A stretch of 64,000 nt of DNA from Vibrio tarriae. Its GTDB lineage: Bacteria > Pseudomonadota > Gammaproteobacteria > Enterobacterales > Vibrionaceae. The DNA lies in NCBI RefSeq assembly GCF_002216685.1, contig NZ_CP022352.1, positions 186,001 through 250,000 on the forward strand, given 5' to 3'. Positions 25,913-35,605 of the stretch are shown here, piece after piece. Below the pieces are notes generated by a model that saw only the letters and a list, made by a program, of their open reading frames with translations, was not told the DNA's origin and did not search any database. Every line of letters starts with the position of its first letter. Within the stretch, counting starts at the first letter, position 1. The translations under genes and the position numbers were made by a program.

Positions 25913-26848
25913 TCACAGTGTTGGCATTGCATCTTGCGCGATGATGGCTCCGTAATGGCGTATCACCTGCCCCGCCAATGTATGTCCAGCTAAAGCCGCT
26001 TGAATTGCGTTTTGGCTAGACAACCACTTATAGATATATGCAGCGTTAAACGAGTCCCCCGCCGCAGTGGTATCAACCACATCGTGAATCGCCGTTGTCG
26101 GTACCCACTGCTCTTTGCCTTGTGTCACAACCATGCAGCCATCACTGCCGGACTTAAGTACCAGTTGAGCCAAACCAAAGGCTTGTAAGCGCGTTAAGGT
26201 GTCATTTTGCGATTTTTCTTGATACAGCTTTTGCTCATCGTCTAAGGTCAGCAATGCAATATCCGTCAATGCCAAAGTCTGTTCATAACATTCCTGAGCT
26301 TGTGCTGGCGTTGGCGTTGGCCATAAACGCTCTCGGTAGTTGGTATCAAACGCCACCACACAGCCCGATTCTTTTAGCTTTTTAATTAAATTCAGTAGCT
26401 TGGTTAGTGAGGCGCTATCTTGAATGGCTAAGGTAATTCCCGAGAGATAGATAAGGTCGTAGTCAGACAAAATGGTGTACAAGTGGTCATTATCTTCCCG
26501 TGCAATCCAGTAACGAGCGGCAGCATCTTGTCGCCAGTAATGAAAATCACGCTCACCATCTTCTCGATTTTCAATCAGATACAAACCGGGCAATTTATCT
26601 GCATAACGAGCCACATAAGTGGTATCCACGCCTTCTTGTTGCCAGCTGTTGATCATGTCATCGCTAAGATGGTCTTTACCCAATGCTGTAAAATAGCTGA
26701 CCGATAGATCGACATTGGCAGCGCGAGCTAAACGAGCAAGGTAGACAGCCGTATTCAGCGTATCGCCACCAAAGCCCTGTCGTAGTCCCGACTGAGTTTT
26801 CTGGATCTCCAGCATACATTCGCCCAGCACAGCAATTTTCTTTTTCAT
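25913..26848 (-). CDS. kdgK: 2-dehydro-3-deoxygluconokinase
   Basis: 311 residues of the PfkB sugar-kinase family. The N-terminal GFGGDTLNTAVYLARL substrate stretch and the C-terminal DTTAAGDSFNAAY (anion hole and catalytic D265) are clear. It phosphorylates 2-keto-3-deoxygluconate to KDPG. It is the first gene of the minus-strand run kdgK-eda-galT-kduD-GH88-GH112 and shares with the divergent kduI a 305-nt region bearing two KdgR boxes. Confidence 0.95.
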   Translation of the reverse strand: MKKKIAVLGECMLEIQKTQSGLRQGFGGDTLNTAVYLARLARAANVDLSVSYFTALGKDHLSDDMINSWQQEGVDTTYVARYADKLPGLYLIENREDGERDFHYWRQDAAARYWIAREDNDHLYTILSDYDLIYLSGITLAIQDSASLTKLLNLIKKLKESGCVVAFDTNYRERLWPTPTPAQAQECYEQTLALTDIALLTLDDEQKLYQEKSQNDTLTRLQAFGLAQLVLKSGSDGCMVVTQGKEQWVPTTAIHDVVDTTAAGDSFNAAYIYKWLSSQNAIQAALAGHTLAGQVIRHYGAIIAQDAMPTL

Positions 26849-26916
26849 AGTGACGTACCTAATACAGCAATCTACATTTCAAGCTATGTAGAGTATTTAA
26901 TCACATGAAATTTATT

Positions 26917-26936
26917 TTTAAAACGACATTTCAATT
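26917..26936. promoter_or_regulatory. KdgR-type operator upstream of kdgK
   Basis: Core AAAACGACATTTCA is a perfect match to RAAAYRNYRTTTYA, 69 nt upstream of the kdgK start. Confidence 0.82.
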
Positions 26937-26972
26937 TAAGTTTTGTTATGTTTTCTTTTCTGTGAGCAAGTT

Positions 26973-26992
26973 AATAAAACGTCATTTCAAAA
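26973..26992. promoter_or_regulatory. KdgR-type operator between kdgK and kduI
   Basis: AATAAAACGTCATTTCAAAA matches the first 17 positions of the enterobacterial consensus I recall. It is the best box in the window, 56 bp centre to centre from its partner. Confidence 0.87.
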
Positions 26993-27153
26993 ATTTTCAT
27001 TTCAAGTAAGAGTGGTAAAGTGCGTACAAGTTGAATGAGGGTGGCTATGTAGAAGGTAAAAAAGAGCAATACCATTACCGAAAGACACGGCCATACAGTT
27101 GATTCATGTCACTGGGAAACAAGGTGACATACTTATTGAAAGAGAATTGAGTA

Positions 27154-27990
27154 ATGCAAATACGCCAAGCAATCCATAGCCAACATGCGAAAACCCTCGA
27201 CACTGAAAATCTACGCAGCCAGTTTTTGGTTGAGTCGATCTTTGTCGATGACCAATACACCATGACTTACAGCCATATCGACCGCATCGTGTTTGGGGGG
27301 ATTAAGCCCCTTAACCAAACGCTGAGTTTTGCGGCAGACCTAGGCAAAACTTTCGGCGTTGATTACTTCTTACAACGCCGCGAATTAGGGCTTATTAACA
27401 TCGGCGGCGATGGCGTGGTGACGGTTGATGGTGAGACTTACCAAGTTGCGGCCAAAGAAGCCTTGTATGTGGGTATGGGGGCTAAAGAGATCGCGTTCGC
27501 TAGTGTAAACCCTGCGGATCCCGCGAAGTTTTACTACAACAGTGCGCCAGCTCATCAAGCTTATCCAAACAAAAAGATCACCTTACAAGAAGCATCACCA
27601 GTAACCTTGGGGGATGCTGCAACCAGTAACAAACGAACCATTTACAAGTACATCGTTCCAGATGTGTTGCCAACATGCCAATTGCTGATGGGGCTCACTC
27701 AACTAGAGCCAGGTTCACTGTGGAATACCATGCCTTGCCACACTCACGAGCGCCGGATGGAAGTCTACTTCTACTTTGGCATGCAAGATGACGCAGCCGT
27801 GTTCCATTTGATGGGCGAACCGAAAGAAACGCGTCACCTCGTTGTACGTAACGAGCAAGCGGTTATTTCACCAAGCTGGTCTATCCATTCCGGCGTGGGC
27901 ACTCAGGCTTACACCTTTATCTGGGGTATGGTGGGTGAAAACCAAGTCTTCACCGATATGGATCATATCGCAATGCAAGACTTGCTATAA
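27154..27990 (+). CDS. kduI: 4-deoxy-L-threo-5-hexulose-uronate ketol-isomerase
   Basis: 278 residues, identical in length to E. coli KduI. The cupin metal ligands H196, H198, E203 ([14 protein letters not shown]) and H245 fall at the same numbers as in E. coli. It isomerises 5-keto-4-deoxyuronate, produced from the GH88 product, to 2,5-diketo-3-deoxygluconate. It is transcribed divergently from kdgK and followed by the porin gene in the same direction. Confidence 0.96.
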   Translation: MQIRQAIHSQHAKTLDTENLRSQFLVESIFVDDQYTMTYSHIDRIVFGGIKPLNQTLSFAADLGKTFGVDYFLQRRELGLINIGGDGVVTVDGETYQVAAKEALYVGMGAKEIAFASVNPADPAKFYYNSAPAHQAYPNKKITLQEASPVTLGDAATSNKRTIYKYIVPDVLPTCQLLMGLTQLEPGSLWNTMPCHTHERRMEVYFYFGMQDDAAVFHLMGEPKETRHLVVRNEQAVISPSWSIHSGVGTQAYTFIWGMVGENQVFTDMDHIAMQDLL

Positions 27991-28124
27991 CGAAGCGACT
28001 TCCTCACTTTTTGGCCAACCTAAGCGATTAGGAAGAGTGATGAGATCGTTCCATGGATAACATGGAAATACATCGATTGGATTCAATGAGCCTCTGAGTT
28101 ATCGGATAACTTGGATGGTAATTT

Positions 28125-28185
28125 TATACTCAAACTACTTGGCGTTGTAGCCATCATCGCTGCAATGCCAAGTAGGAAGGGAATA
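28125..28185 (+). repeat. Internally deleted ERIC element
   Basis: The left end TATACTCAAACTACTTGGCG and right end (GCAATGCCAAGTAGGAAGGGAATA region) match the termini of the full-length elements at 43702, 49211 and 50353. The central 65-70 bp are missing. It lies between kduI and the porin gene. Confidence 0.65.
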
Positions 28186-28225
28186 TTGAATCATAAAAAG
28201 ATGATGCATAGCTGTTCTTAACTCA

Positions 28226-28256
28226 AAGCGCCCTCCGTGGGCATTTTTTATTTAAA
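28226..28256 (+). terminator. Possible kduI terminator
   Basis: A short GC-rich hairpin (GCCC/GGGC, 5-nt loop) is followed by ATTTTTTATTT. The stem is short, so the call is moderate. Confidence 0.5.
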
Positions 28257-28415
28257 AACATAAAGATAAACTGTTTTTCGACATTTACTTTTTTACCTCC
28301 TCACGCTTAGCCTTACTTTTATCAGGTGTAAATACCAATCTGTCTCAATCTGTGAGTTTTGTTTTATTATTTTAGTTTTTTATCTACAGTTTTGATTCTG
28401 ATCTTACTTTAAATA

Positions 28416-28435
28416 ATTAAAACGCTATTTCTATT
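28416..28435. promoter_or_regulatory. KdgR-type operator upstream of the porin gene
   Basis: Core AAAACGCTATTTCT fits the pattern with one mismatch at the last base, about 80 nt upstream of the chosen porin start. Confidence 0.72.
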
Positions 28436-28516
28436 TTAATGATTAAAAAGATCTATATTATTGCAATGGTGAATCAGTTCACTAAAAAACCAATAATTTT
28501 AAGAAATGGAAAGCGT

Positions 28517-29965
28517 ATGAAAATGAAACATGTAGGCTCTAAAACCCTCGTTTGTACCTCCGTTTTGACGGCTTTGTTTGCTGCATCAACCTTTGCAGAA
28601 ACACTGGATCCAAACGATATTCGTAACCAAAGTGCAGCGGCGGTTGATCTTACGACTGAAGCCAAACAAGCGTTCTACGACAGCTCTAGCTCTAAACTGC
28701 ACTCATTCCTTTACTTCCGTGATCGCGAAGAGCGAAAAGAAGGCGAGAGTTTCAAACCCAATATTGAAAACCAAACTCTGCAATTAGCATGGGATTACAA
28801 GTCTGGTTACTTCAAAGATACCGTGGGTCTCGACATCTGGGCTAACATCAACCAGAAAATCGGCGACACCACCGGAATGTCTGAGATCCTGTACTTTGAT
28901 CATGAGTGTGCTAACGATCCTTCTAGCCAAACTTATGACCCAGCGACAGGTCAAACCACTCGCGTTGCTTGTGAAAAATCCTACGCAGCCTTATCGGTAT
29001 TTGCATTAAAAGCAAAATTTGGTGATGAGGCGACAGGGTTGGCTTTGCGTGGTGGTTATACACCCATTAACTTCGGCACGATTCGTTCTAGCTGGGGTTT
29101 GAACCCACACTCTTACCGCGGTATTGAAGCTAAAGCCCACTTTGGCAATTGGGTAGTCGGTTATGCTTTCGCTGATGAATTCAAGAATGACTGGCGCAAA
29201 GATTTCTTACCGATGACCACCGTTTGGCATCAACAACAAAACCCTTTATCAACCAACCAAGGTCATGTAATCGACTTTATCCATACCGTGGGAGCCGTTT
29301 ATAACTTTGATGGTGGTTCATTCGATGTGGGTTACGGTGTTGGTAAAGAATACCGTACGAACTGGCAAGCTCTTGCGAAATATGGCTTTGACCTAGGTGG
29401 TGCAAAAGTCGATTTGACTGGTTTCTACCACGGTTCAATTGCTGAGGAAACTGAGTTAACCGGCGTAAAAGATGCAAAAGCCCAGAGTTATATTGGCTTA
29501 GGAGCGAACATCAAACACGGAAACTTCACTTGGATTGCAGGGGTTTCTGCAACCGATACACAAGGTGAAGAGCTCAACTACAACTTCCGACTCACACCAT
29601 GGGCAAACTCAGATAACCGCAGCTTCCAACAGACGCTTTCCGGCTTAGACGATTACAACACTGATGGTACTCGTGCTGTGAAATTGGGTGTGAACTACAA
29701 CTTCGCAAGCTTTGGAGTACCGGGGCTATCAGCGGGTATGGGTGGCAACTACGGTACTCATGTACGTTCAGATGCGAAAAATGCGGTGTATGATGGCAGC
29801 ATGTACTCCGTGGATTGGAACGTCGGTTACAAGTTCCTTGATGGTGGTCTGGAAGGTCTGAACATTCAAACTTTCCGTAGCTTGTTCCGCGGCGATGACA
29901 TAGTACACAAGAACGATCGTAACGATTTGAAAGTGTTAATCTCTTACAGTGTAACGCTGAAATAA
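28517..29965 (+). CDS. OprD-like outer-membrane porin for uronate oligosaccharides
   Basis: 482 residues from the chosen start MKMKHVGSK, which follows a GGAA ribosome site and gives a proper signal peptide (cleavage near TFAE). An earlier in-frame ATG at 28439 would start almost inside the operator and place 26 polar residues before the signal peptide, so I reject it. The body is beta-strand rich with alternating aromatic residues and ends in strand YSVTLK. The N-terminal helix-like SAAAVDLTTEAKQAFYDSSSSK and overall pattern resemble the OprD/chitoporin family. It would let lyase products cross the outer membrane. Specificity is inferred from the KdgR box and the neighbours. Confidence 0.82.
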   Translation: MKMKHVGSKTLVCTSVLTALFAASTFAETLDPNDIRNQSAAAVDLTTEAKQAFYDSSSSKLHSFLYFRDREERKEGESFKPNIENQTLQLAWDYKSGYFKDTVGLDIWANINQKIGDTTGMSEILYFDHECANDPSSQTYDPATGQTTRVACEKSYAALSVFALKAKFGDEATGLALRGGYTPINFGTIRSSWGLNPHSYRGIEAKAHFGNWVVGYAFADEFKNDWRKDFLPMTTVWHQQQNPLSTNQGHVIDFIHTVGAVYNFDGGSFDVGYGVGKEYRTNWQALAKYGFDLGGAKVDLTGFYHGSIAEETELTGVKDAKAQSYIGLGANIKHGNFTWIAGVSATDTQGEELNYNFRLTPWANSDNRSFQQTLSGLDDYNTDGTRAVKLGVNYNFASFGVPGLSAGMGGNYGTHVRSDAKNAVYDGSMYSVDWNVGYKFLDGGLEGLNIQTFRSLFRGDDIVHKNDRNDLKVLISYSVTLK

Positions 29966-29992
29966 TCCCTCGTTGTTTCAGTTATTTCTGTG

Positions 29993-30020
29993 GCCTAATG
30001 GATTTCCATTAGGCTTTTTT
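29993..30020 (+). terminator. Terminator of the porin gene
   Basis: A perfect 9-bp stem GCCTAATGG/CCATTAGGC with a 4-nt loop, then TTTTTT, lies 28 nt past the porin stop. Confidence 0.93.
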
Positions 30021-30129
30021 ATTCTGCCCGAGTCATGATTTTCAAGTTTGGCGTTTAGGCGATGTAATCCATGATGTCTTTAAAAGCATCGTATTTACCA
30101 AACCGCAGAACAAGCAAAATACAAAAGAA

Positions 30130-30153
30130 AAAGGCCTGATCTCTCAGGCCTTT
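30130..30153 (-). terminator. Terminator of speAB
   Basis: A 10-bp stem AAAGGCCTGA/TCAGGCCTTT with a 4-nt loop, then T-rich sequence on the minus strand, lies 18 nt past the speB stop. Confidence 0.9.
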
Positions 30154-30170
30154 ACATTGCTTAACTCAGA

Positions 30171-31100
30171 TTACTCTTCGTCTTTCTTGTTGGATGCCCA
30201 AACGTAGAGCAGCTCTAGAGCGATCGTTGCACCCGCCAGTGAAGTCAGGTCGCTTTGATCGTAAGGAGGTGATACTTCTACCACATCCATACCGATCAGG
30301 TTGATACCTTTCAGCGCGCGAATGATTTTCAGGATCTTGTCTGAGCTCAAGCCACCACACACTGGTGTACCCGTACCCGGTGCGAAAGCGGGATCCAGAC
30401 AGTCAATGTCGAAAGTCAGGTAAACTGGCTTGTCACCCACGATTTGGCGAATTTGCGCCACGATCTCTTCGACAGACATATCGTTGGCTTGCATCGCGTT
30501 AATCACGTTGAAGCCGTGGCCTTCTTGTTTGTATTCCGTACGAATACCCACTTGCACAGAGTGCTTAGCCGAGATCAGACCTTCTTTTGGCGCATGGTAG
30601 AACATGGTGCCGTGGTCATACGCACTGCCGTTCGCGTAAGTGTCGGTGTGTGCATCAAAGTGGATCAGCGCCATTTCACCGTAGTGCTTAGCGTAAGCAC
30701 GCAGGATTGGCAGAGTGATGAAGTGATCACCACCCAGTGCCAGCATGGTTTTGCCACTTTTCAGGATTTCGCTGGTCGCGGCTTCTAGGCGGTAAGTGAA
30801 ATCTTCAGCATCACCACAATCAAAAACCAAGTCACCCGCATCAACCACGTTGATTTTTTTGAACAGGTTGAAATCCCAAGGAAATTTCTTACCTTCCCAA
30901 GCGAGGTTAACCGAAGCACGACGAATCGCGTCAGGCCCCATACGAGCGCCCGGGCGACCGGACGTCGCCATATCCAAAGGCACGCCAAGTACCACGACAT
31001 CAGCGTTAGTATCTACTGGGTTACGCACATAAGGACGACGTACAAACGTCATCGCGTTTGAGTAGAGTGAATAATCAGTTTTAGTAAACAAATCATTCAT
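30171..31100 (-). CDS. speB: Agmatinase
   Basis: 309 residues of the ureohydrolase family. The binuclear manganese ligands lie in [18 protein letters not shown] and [16 protein letters not shown]. It hydrolyses agmatine to putrescine and urea. The start codon follows directly on the stop of speA (no gap), so the two genes form one operon making putrescine from arginine. Confidence 0.96.
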   Translation of the reverse strand: MNDLFTKTDYSLYSNAMTFVRRPYVRNPVDTNADVVVLGVPLDMATSGRPGARMGPDAIRRASVNLAWEGKKFPWDFNLFKKINVVDAGDLVFDCGDAEDFTYRLEAATSEILKSGKTMLALGGDHFITLPILRAYAKHYGEMALIHFDAHTDTYANGSAYDHGTMFYHAPKEGLISAKHSVQVGIRTEYKQEGHGFNVINAMQANDMSVEEIVAQIRQIVGDKPVYLTFDIDCLDPAFAPGTGTPVCGGLSSDKILKIIRALKGINLIGMDVVEVSPPYDQSDLTSLAGATIALELLYVWASNKKDEE

Positions 31101-33023
31101 TTAGAAATCCTCTAAGTAAGTATAGCCGCTCAGGCCTAATTCAAGTTCCGCCAATACGGTTTCTTGTTCTTCTTTAGCAACACGTTGAGAAACGAGTTGA
31201 CGATAGTTGGTGCGAATTTTATCTACGTCAATGTGAACGTAGCGCATCATATCTTCAACCGTGTCACCTTCATTGATAAAGGCAATTTCAGACTCACCAT
31301 TATCGTTAATGTTTACCACTACACTGTGCGTATCACCAAACAAGTTGTGCATATCACCCAAGATCTCTTGGTATGCACCGACTAGGAAAAAGCCCATCAG
31401 ATAAGGCTTGTCGCTTGTCCACGCTGGTACAGGCAGTGTACTTTCAATACCTTGGCCTTCAACGTACTGTTCAACCGCGCCGTCTGAGTCACAGGTGATG
31501 TCGAGCATCACTGCGCGGCGATCGTTCATCTCTTCCAAACCAGAAAGCGGCAGCACTGGGAACACTTGGTCAATACCCCAAGCATCTGGCAGTGACTGGA
31601 ACAGTGAGAAGTTCACGAAGAACTTGTCTGCTAAACGCTCTTGCAGCTCATCCAAAATTGGACGATGGAAGCGGTTTTTGTTACTCATCTTCTGACGCAG
31701 TTCATGGTAGATACGCAGTGACAGCTGCTCTGCCCATGCACGGTGCTCAAGGTTTAATACACCCGTTGCAAACTGGCTGTGTGCTTCAGAAAGATCGCTT
31801 TGCGTGTCGTTGTAAATTTCAATCAGTGCGCGGTCATCGGTACCATGCTGCACTTCTTCAAATCCACGCCACATGTTTTTAATCAGCATTGGCGATTCTG
31901 CATCTGGTGCAGGAATATCTTCTGGTGAATACGCTTCTGTACCGATGACGTTGGTGATCAACACCGCGTGATGCGCCGTGATCGAACGACCGGATTCAGA
32001 AATGATCACCGGACGCGGCTGACCGTATAGGTTACATACATCGCTGACTGTGCTCACGATGTTACGCGCATATTCGTGAAGACCGTAGTTCATCGAGTTG
32101 GATGACTGGCTACGAGTACCATCATAATCCACCGCCAAACCGCCACCCACGTCGAAGAAATCGATGTGTGCGCCCAGCTCACGCAGTTCACAGTAGAAAC
32201 GTACCGCTTCGTTCACGCCATTACGTACGTCGCGAATGTTCGCCATTTGTGAACCAAGGTGGAAATGCACCAGTTGCAGCGCTTCCAGTTGGTCTTCCGC
32301 TTTCAAGCGGTTAATCACGGTGAGCACTTGTGATGCCGCTAGACCGAACTTCGATTTTTCACCGCCGCTCGATTGCCATTTACCCGCACCTTGAGAAGCC
32401 AAACGAATACGCAGACCCAGACGTGGTTTCACACCAAGGCTTTTCGCTTCTTTCAGGACCAGATCCAGCTCTGACAATTTTTCCAGAACGATAAAAACTT
32501 TATGACCCAGTTTCTCACCGATCAGTGCCAGACGAATGTACTCTCTGTCTTTATAACCATTACATACAATCACTGAACTGGCTTGCTGAGCCATCGCCAA
32601 CACTGCCAGAAGTTCAGGCTTACTGCCCGCTTCCAAGCCGAGTTGTTTGTGTTCTAATTCGGCCTGACTGGCCAAAATTTCGTCTACCACCTCTCTTTGT
32701 TGGTTCACTTTGATGGGATAAACCAGCAGGTATTTATTCGGGTAGTCGTACTCTTCAATCGCCTGATTGAAAGCGTCACAAATGTTGTGCACGCGTTGAT
32801 GCAGGATCTGCGGGAAGCGTACAAGCACAGGCAAATTTAAATCACGCGCTTCGAGCTGTTTAACAATTGAGCTTAATTGCGTTTGATGGGCTTTGTCTTT
32901 TCTCGGCGATACATACACTTCGCCTTGATCGTCAATGCCAAAAAAGCCTTGGCTCCAGTAATGCACATTGTAGTCAGCGCGAACGCGGTCTAATTTGGAT
33001 GGTTGTTCCACATCGTATCTCAC
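31101..33023 (-). CDS. speA: Biosynthetic arginine decarboxylase
   Basis: About 640 residues. The PLP lysine lies in [16 protein letters not shown] near the N-terminus, followed by the alanine-racemase-like barrel ([39 protein letters not shown]) and the C-terminal domain with TCDSDG. It converts arginine to agmatine. The start is uncertain: no ATG or strong ribosome site occurs at the N-terminus, and candidate GTG codons are at 33086, 33023 and 33011. I chose 33023 because it gives the family's usual length and begins shortly before the conserved [20 protein letters not shown]. Confidence 0.93.
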   Translation of the reverse strand: MRYDVEQPSKLDRVRADYNVHYWSQGFFGIDDQGEVYVSPRKDKAHQTQLSSIVKQLEARDLNLPVLVRFPQILHQRVHNICDAFNQAIEEYDYPNKYLLVYPIKVNQQREVVDEILASQAELEHKQLGLEAGSKPELLAVLAMAQQASSVIVCNGYKDREYIRLALIGEKLGHKVFIVLEKLSELDLVLKEAKSLGVKPRLGLRIRLASQGAGKWQSSGGEKSKFGLAASQVLTVINRLKAEDQLEALQLVHFHLGSQMANIRDVRNGVNEAVRFYCELRELGAHIDFFDVGGGLAVDYDGTRSQSSNSMNYGLHEYARNIVSTVSDVCNLYGQPRPVIISESGRSITAHHAVLITNVIGTEAYSPEDIPAPDAESPMLIKNMWRGFEEVQHGTDDRALIEIYNDTQSDLSEAHSQFATGVLNLEHRAWAEQLSLRIYHELRQKMSNKNRFHRPILDELQERLADKFFVNFSLFQSLPDAWGIDQVFPVLPLSGLEEMNDRRAVMLDITCDSDGAVEQYVEGQGIESTLPVPAWTSDKPYLMGFFLVGAYQEILGDMHNLFGDTHSVVVNINDNGESEIAFINEGDTVEDMMRYVHIDVDKIRTNYRQLVSQRVAKEEQETVLAELELGLSGYTYLEDF

Positions 33024-33457
33024 AAAAACAGAGAGGATTACAATGATTTCATCGGTTGAAATCACACCTGACACCCTAGATGTCACGCGCTTTATCGGTG
33101 AAAAGCTAGGGTGTGTCTAATGATAATAATTTATCGTTATGACAACTGTTAGTTATCACACATAAACTTGCATAAATGTCTTCATTTCATTCATTTTTTC
33201 TGGCGCGCACTTGATGCCACAAGGCATAGCCACAAAGCACTCATCGATTCTCTGCAATAAAAATGCCATTGAATACGCAAATTTATAGGCTGAAACAAAC
33301 AAATAGAATGCATCAATTCGTCATCTGTATATTGCTGTCTATTGCGATGTGCACAATTCAACCAACTGGCCATGTTAACTCGAGTTTTCATTTGGTTGTT
33401 CTTTGTAATTACATACAATTCCGTTAAGGTGATTTGACCAAAGAGGTGAGATATACG
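33024..33457. other. Intergenic region between speA and the mscS-like gene
   Basis: About 430 nt, AT-rich, with the divergent promoters of speA and the channel gene. I find no RNA gene, hairpin terminator or convincing operator here. Confidence 0.4.
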
Positions 33458-34018
33458 ATGGAATACCTAGCTTTATTACAAACCCACTATAAATGGTTGA
33501 TGACAATACTCATCATCGTCTTATATCCGCATATTTCACGGATAACCTTACGTCTGTTCGAAAGCATGATTACCGGACGGGTAGACATTCACCGTTTGAA
33601 ACGCGCGCGTTGGCTCATCCGCACCTTACTCTTTATAGTGATGCTGTTTACGACCTTGATTTTGTGGGGTATTGAGTTACGTGGTTTACTGGTCGTCGGC
33701 TCATCCCTGTTTGCCTTGCTTGGGGTGGGTCTGTTTGCCGGTTGGTCACTGCTGAGCAATGTCACCGCATTCTTAATTCTGTTTGTACAAAATCACTGCC
33801 GGATCGGCTGCTGGGTACGTATTGTCGATGGTGCAAACTTTATTGAAGGGAAGATCATTGACATGGCACTGCTGAATGTTGAGTTGGAAACCCTTGAGGG
33901 CAACCGCGTACTTTACCCTAACAACTTATTTATTGTTCGCCCAGTGATTGTCTTGCAAAAGGCACCCGAGAAAGCGGTCAAAAAGCCAGAAAGAAAACAG
34001 CTACCCAAGGGATTGTAA
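33458..34018 (+). CDS. Small MscS-family mechanosensitive channel-like protein
   Basis: 186 residues. Membrane segments lie at about 12-30 and 50-75, followed by the pore-like helix with LFALLGVGLFAGWSLLSNVTAFLILF and a beta domain of MscS type (CWVRIVDGANFIEGKIIDMALLNVELETLEGNRVLYPNN). It lacks the large C-terminal domain of full MscS. The start at 33458 is favoured over 33434 by the ribosome site AAGAGGTGAG at 33441-33450. mgtE starts 3 nt after its stop, so the two probably form one unit linking osmotic release and magnesium entry. Confidence 0.85.
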   Translation: MEYLALLQTHYKWLMTILIIVLYPHISRITLRLFESMITGRVDIHRLKRARWLIRTLLFIVMLFTTLILWGIELRGLLVVGSSLFALLGVGLFAGWSLLSNVTAFLILFVQNHCRIGCWVRIVDGANFIEGKIIDMALLNVELETLEGNRVLYPNNLFIVRPVIVLQKAPEKAVKKPERKQLPKGL

Positions 34019-34020
34019 TT

Positions 34021-35367
34021 TTGAGCGAATACCAAGACTTATCTCAACAAATTGAACTAATTGCCACTGCCGAAGAGTCCGAGCAGACCTATTTGCTCGG
34101 TGAGATGGTAGAAAATGGCTTAGATGAAGGCTCGATCGCTCTGATTTTAGAAGCGTTTCCCGTCGAACAACGGGTACGTTTATGGCGAAGTTTGCCACTG
34201 GAGATGCACATTGATGTGCTGACCGAAATGCGCGCCGAGGTGCGGGTTTCGGTCATTAATGCGCTGTCAGAAATTGAACTCAAACTGACGCTGGCTAAGC
34301 TCGATAACCTGTCACTGATCGAATGGGAAGACTCGCTACCCGATGACATCATCAGTGAAGCATTAAGCCTGATTAACCGTGATGAACTTGAGCTATACGA
34401 CCAAGCCAACGAGTTTGCAGATGATGAAATTGGCCACTGGGCGGATCGAAAAGTTTATACCTTACCTTTTAGCATCAGTGTTCGCCGCGCCAAAGTCTTG
34501 TTGGATAAATATCACTACGACTCCCCTCAATACATTTACCTCATCAACAAAGCCAAAAAGTTCCGTGGCTTAGTAAGCTTTAGTGATGTATTGCAAGCCG
34601 AAGAAACAACTCAGCTCAAGAGCTTGCGTATGGAAGAACTGGTGACGCTCAATGCGCAGCAAACCTTATCAGACGCGGTGGATGCCCTCGAACACACCAC
34701 TTTGCCAATTGTGCCAGTGCTGAGTGACGATGAAACCTTGATTGGTGAAATTGACTGGCACTTTGCGCTCAGTGTGCAGCGTGAAATGTATGAAGCACGT
34801 CTGATGGCCGGTACCGGTATGGATGAAGGTGATGATCTGTTCGCACCAGTACTCAAAAGCTCGAAAAAGCGCGGGCTGTGGCTCGGTATTAACCTTCTGA
34901 CCGCCATTCTTGCCTCCATCACCATTGGCTTATTTGAAGATGTCATATCCCAAGTTGTGGCCCTAGCGGTGCTGATGCCAATTGTTGCTTCAATGGGTGG
35001 CATTGCCGGAAGCCAAACCTTGACTTTGATGGTACGCGCGATGGCGCTTAATCAGATCACCGTGGGTAACCGTTTTGCCTTACTGAAAAATGAACTCGGC
35101 ATTGGTTCAATCAATGGCCTAGTCTGGGCGCTGATCATCGGTGGTATGGCCGCACTTTGGTTCCAAGAGCCGGTGATCGGCGCAACGATTGCGCTGGCAA
35201 TTGTGGTCAACATTATTACCGCAGCACTATTTGGGGTGTTGATCCCGATAATTCTGGATAAATTCAAGCTCGATCCAGCGCTGGCAGGTTCGGTTATTCT
35301 CACCACCGTGACCGATGTGGTCGGCTTTTTTGCCTTCCTCGGTACCGCCAGTTTGGTGATGTTGTAG
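34021..35367 (+). CDS. mgtE: MgtE-type magnesium transporter
   Basis: 448 residues: an N-terminal superhelical domain with short leucine-rich helices (about 1-125), two CBS domains (about 130-250), then five membrane helices including the conserved MPIVASMGGIAGSQTLTLMVRAMAL and GSVILTTVTDVVGFFAF stretches of the ion pore. The start codon is TTG, with AAGGGA nine bases before it, located inside the end of the upstream gene. This indicates coupling to the MscS-like gene. Magnesium uptake gated by cytoplasmic magnesium is the family role. Confidence 0.95.
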   Translation: MSEYQDLSQQIELIATAEESEQTYLLGEMVENGLDEGSIALILEAFPVEQRVRLWRSLPLEMHIDVLTEMRAEVRVSVINALSEIELKLTLAKLDNLSLIEWEDSLPDDIISEALSLINRDELELYDQANEFADDEIGHWADRKVYTLPFSISVRRAKVLLDKYHYDSPQYIYLINKAKKFRGLVSFSDVLQAEETTQLKSLRMEELVTLNAQQTLSDAVDALEHTTLPIVPVLSDDETLIGEIDWHFALSVQREMYEARLMAGTGMDEGDDLFAPVLKSSKKRGLWLGINLLTAILASITIGLFEDVISQVVALAVLMPIVASMGGIAGSQTLTLMVRAMALNQITVGNRFALLKNELGIGSINGLVWALIIGGMAALWFQEPVIGATIALAIVVNIITAALFGVLIPIILDKFKLDPALAGSVILTTVTDVVGFFAFLGTASLVML

Positions 35368-35374
35368 CATTTCC

Positions 35375-35405
35375 TAGGCATAGCATGACGGCTATGCCTA
35401 CTTTT
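35375..35405 (+). terminator. Terminator of mscS-mgtE
   Basis: A perfect 10-bp stem TAGGCATAGC/GCTATGCCTA with a 6-nt loop, then CTTTT, begins 8 nt past the mgtE stop. Confidence 0.88.
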
Positions 35406-35482
35406 CAAACTGTTTTATCCTCTCTGCCCCTCAACATCTATTGCTCTTTGCTTGAAGCATCTCGCATCTTTTATCTTCCATT

Positions 35483-35515
35483 TTGCAATATTTGCAATTT
35501 GCAATCGCACAATGC
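35483..35515. promoter_or_regulatory. LuxO-type enhancer sites upstream of qrr
   Basis: TTGCAATTTGCAA at 35492-35504 fits the LuxO pattern TTGCA-N3-TGCAA exactly. Overlapping partial copies lie at 35483-35497 (TTGCAATATTTGCAA) and up to 35515 (AATGCAA). They are about 80-110 bp upstream of the sigma-54 promoter, a normal enhancer distance. Confidence 0.88.
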
Positions 35516-35578
35516 AATCGGATGAGCATTATTTCATCTTAATTTGCGTAAAACCCGCACAAATCTATGCATATCAAC

Positions 35579-35595
35579 TTGGCACAGATACTGCA
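35579..35595 (+). promoter_or_regulatory. Sigma-54 promoter of qrr
   Basis: TTGGCACAGATACTGCA has GG at -24 and GC at -12 with the required 12-bp spacing. It ends about 11 nt before the predicted RNA start. Confidence 0.9.
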
Positions 35596-35605
35596 TTATT
35601 AGTAA

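Noticed and set aside
26990..27005. Third AAA/TTT palindrome near the kdgK-kduI boxes
   Set aside because: Spacing between AAA and TTT is six instead of five, so it does not fit the KdgR pattern.
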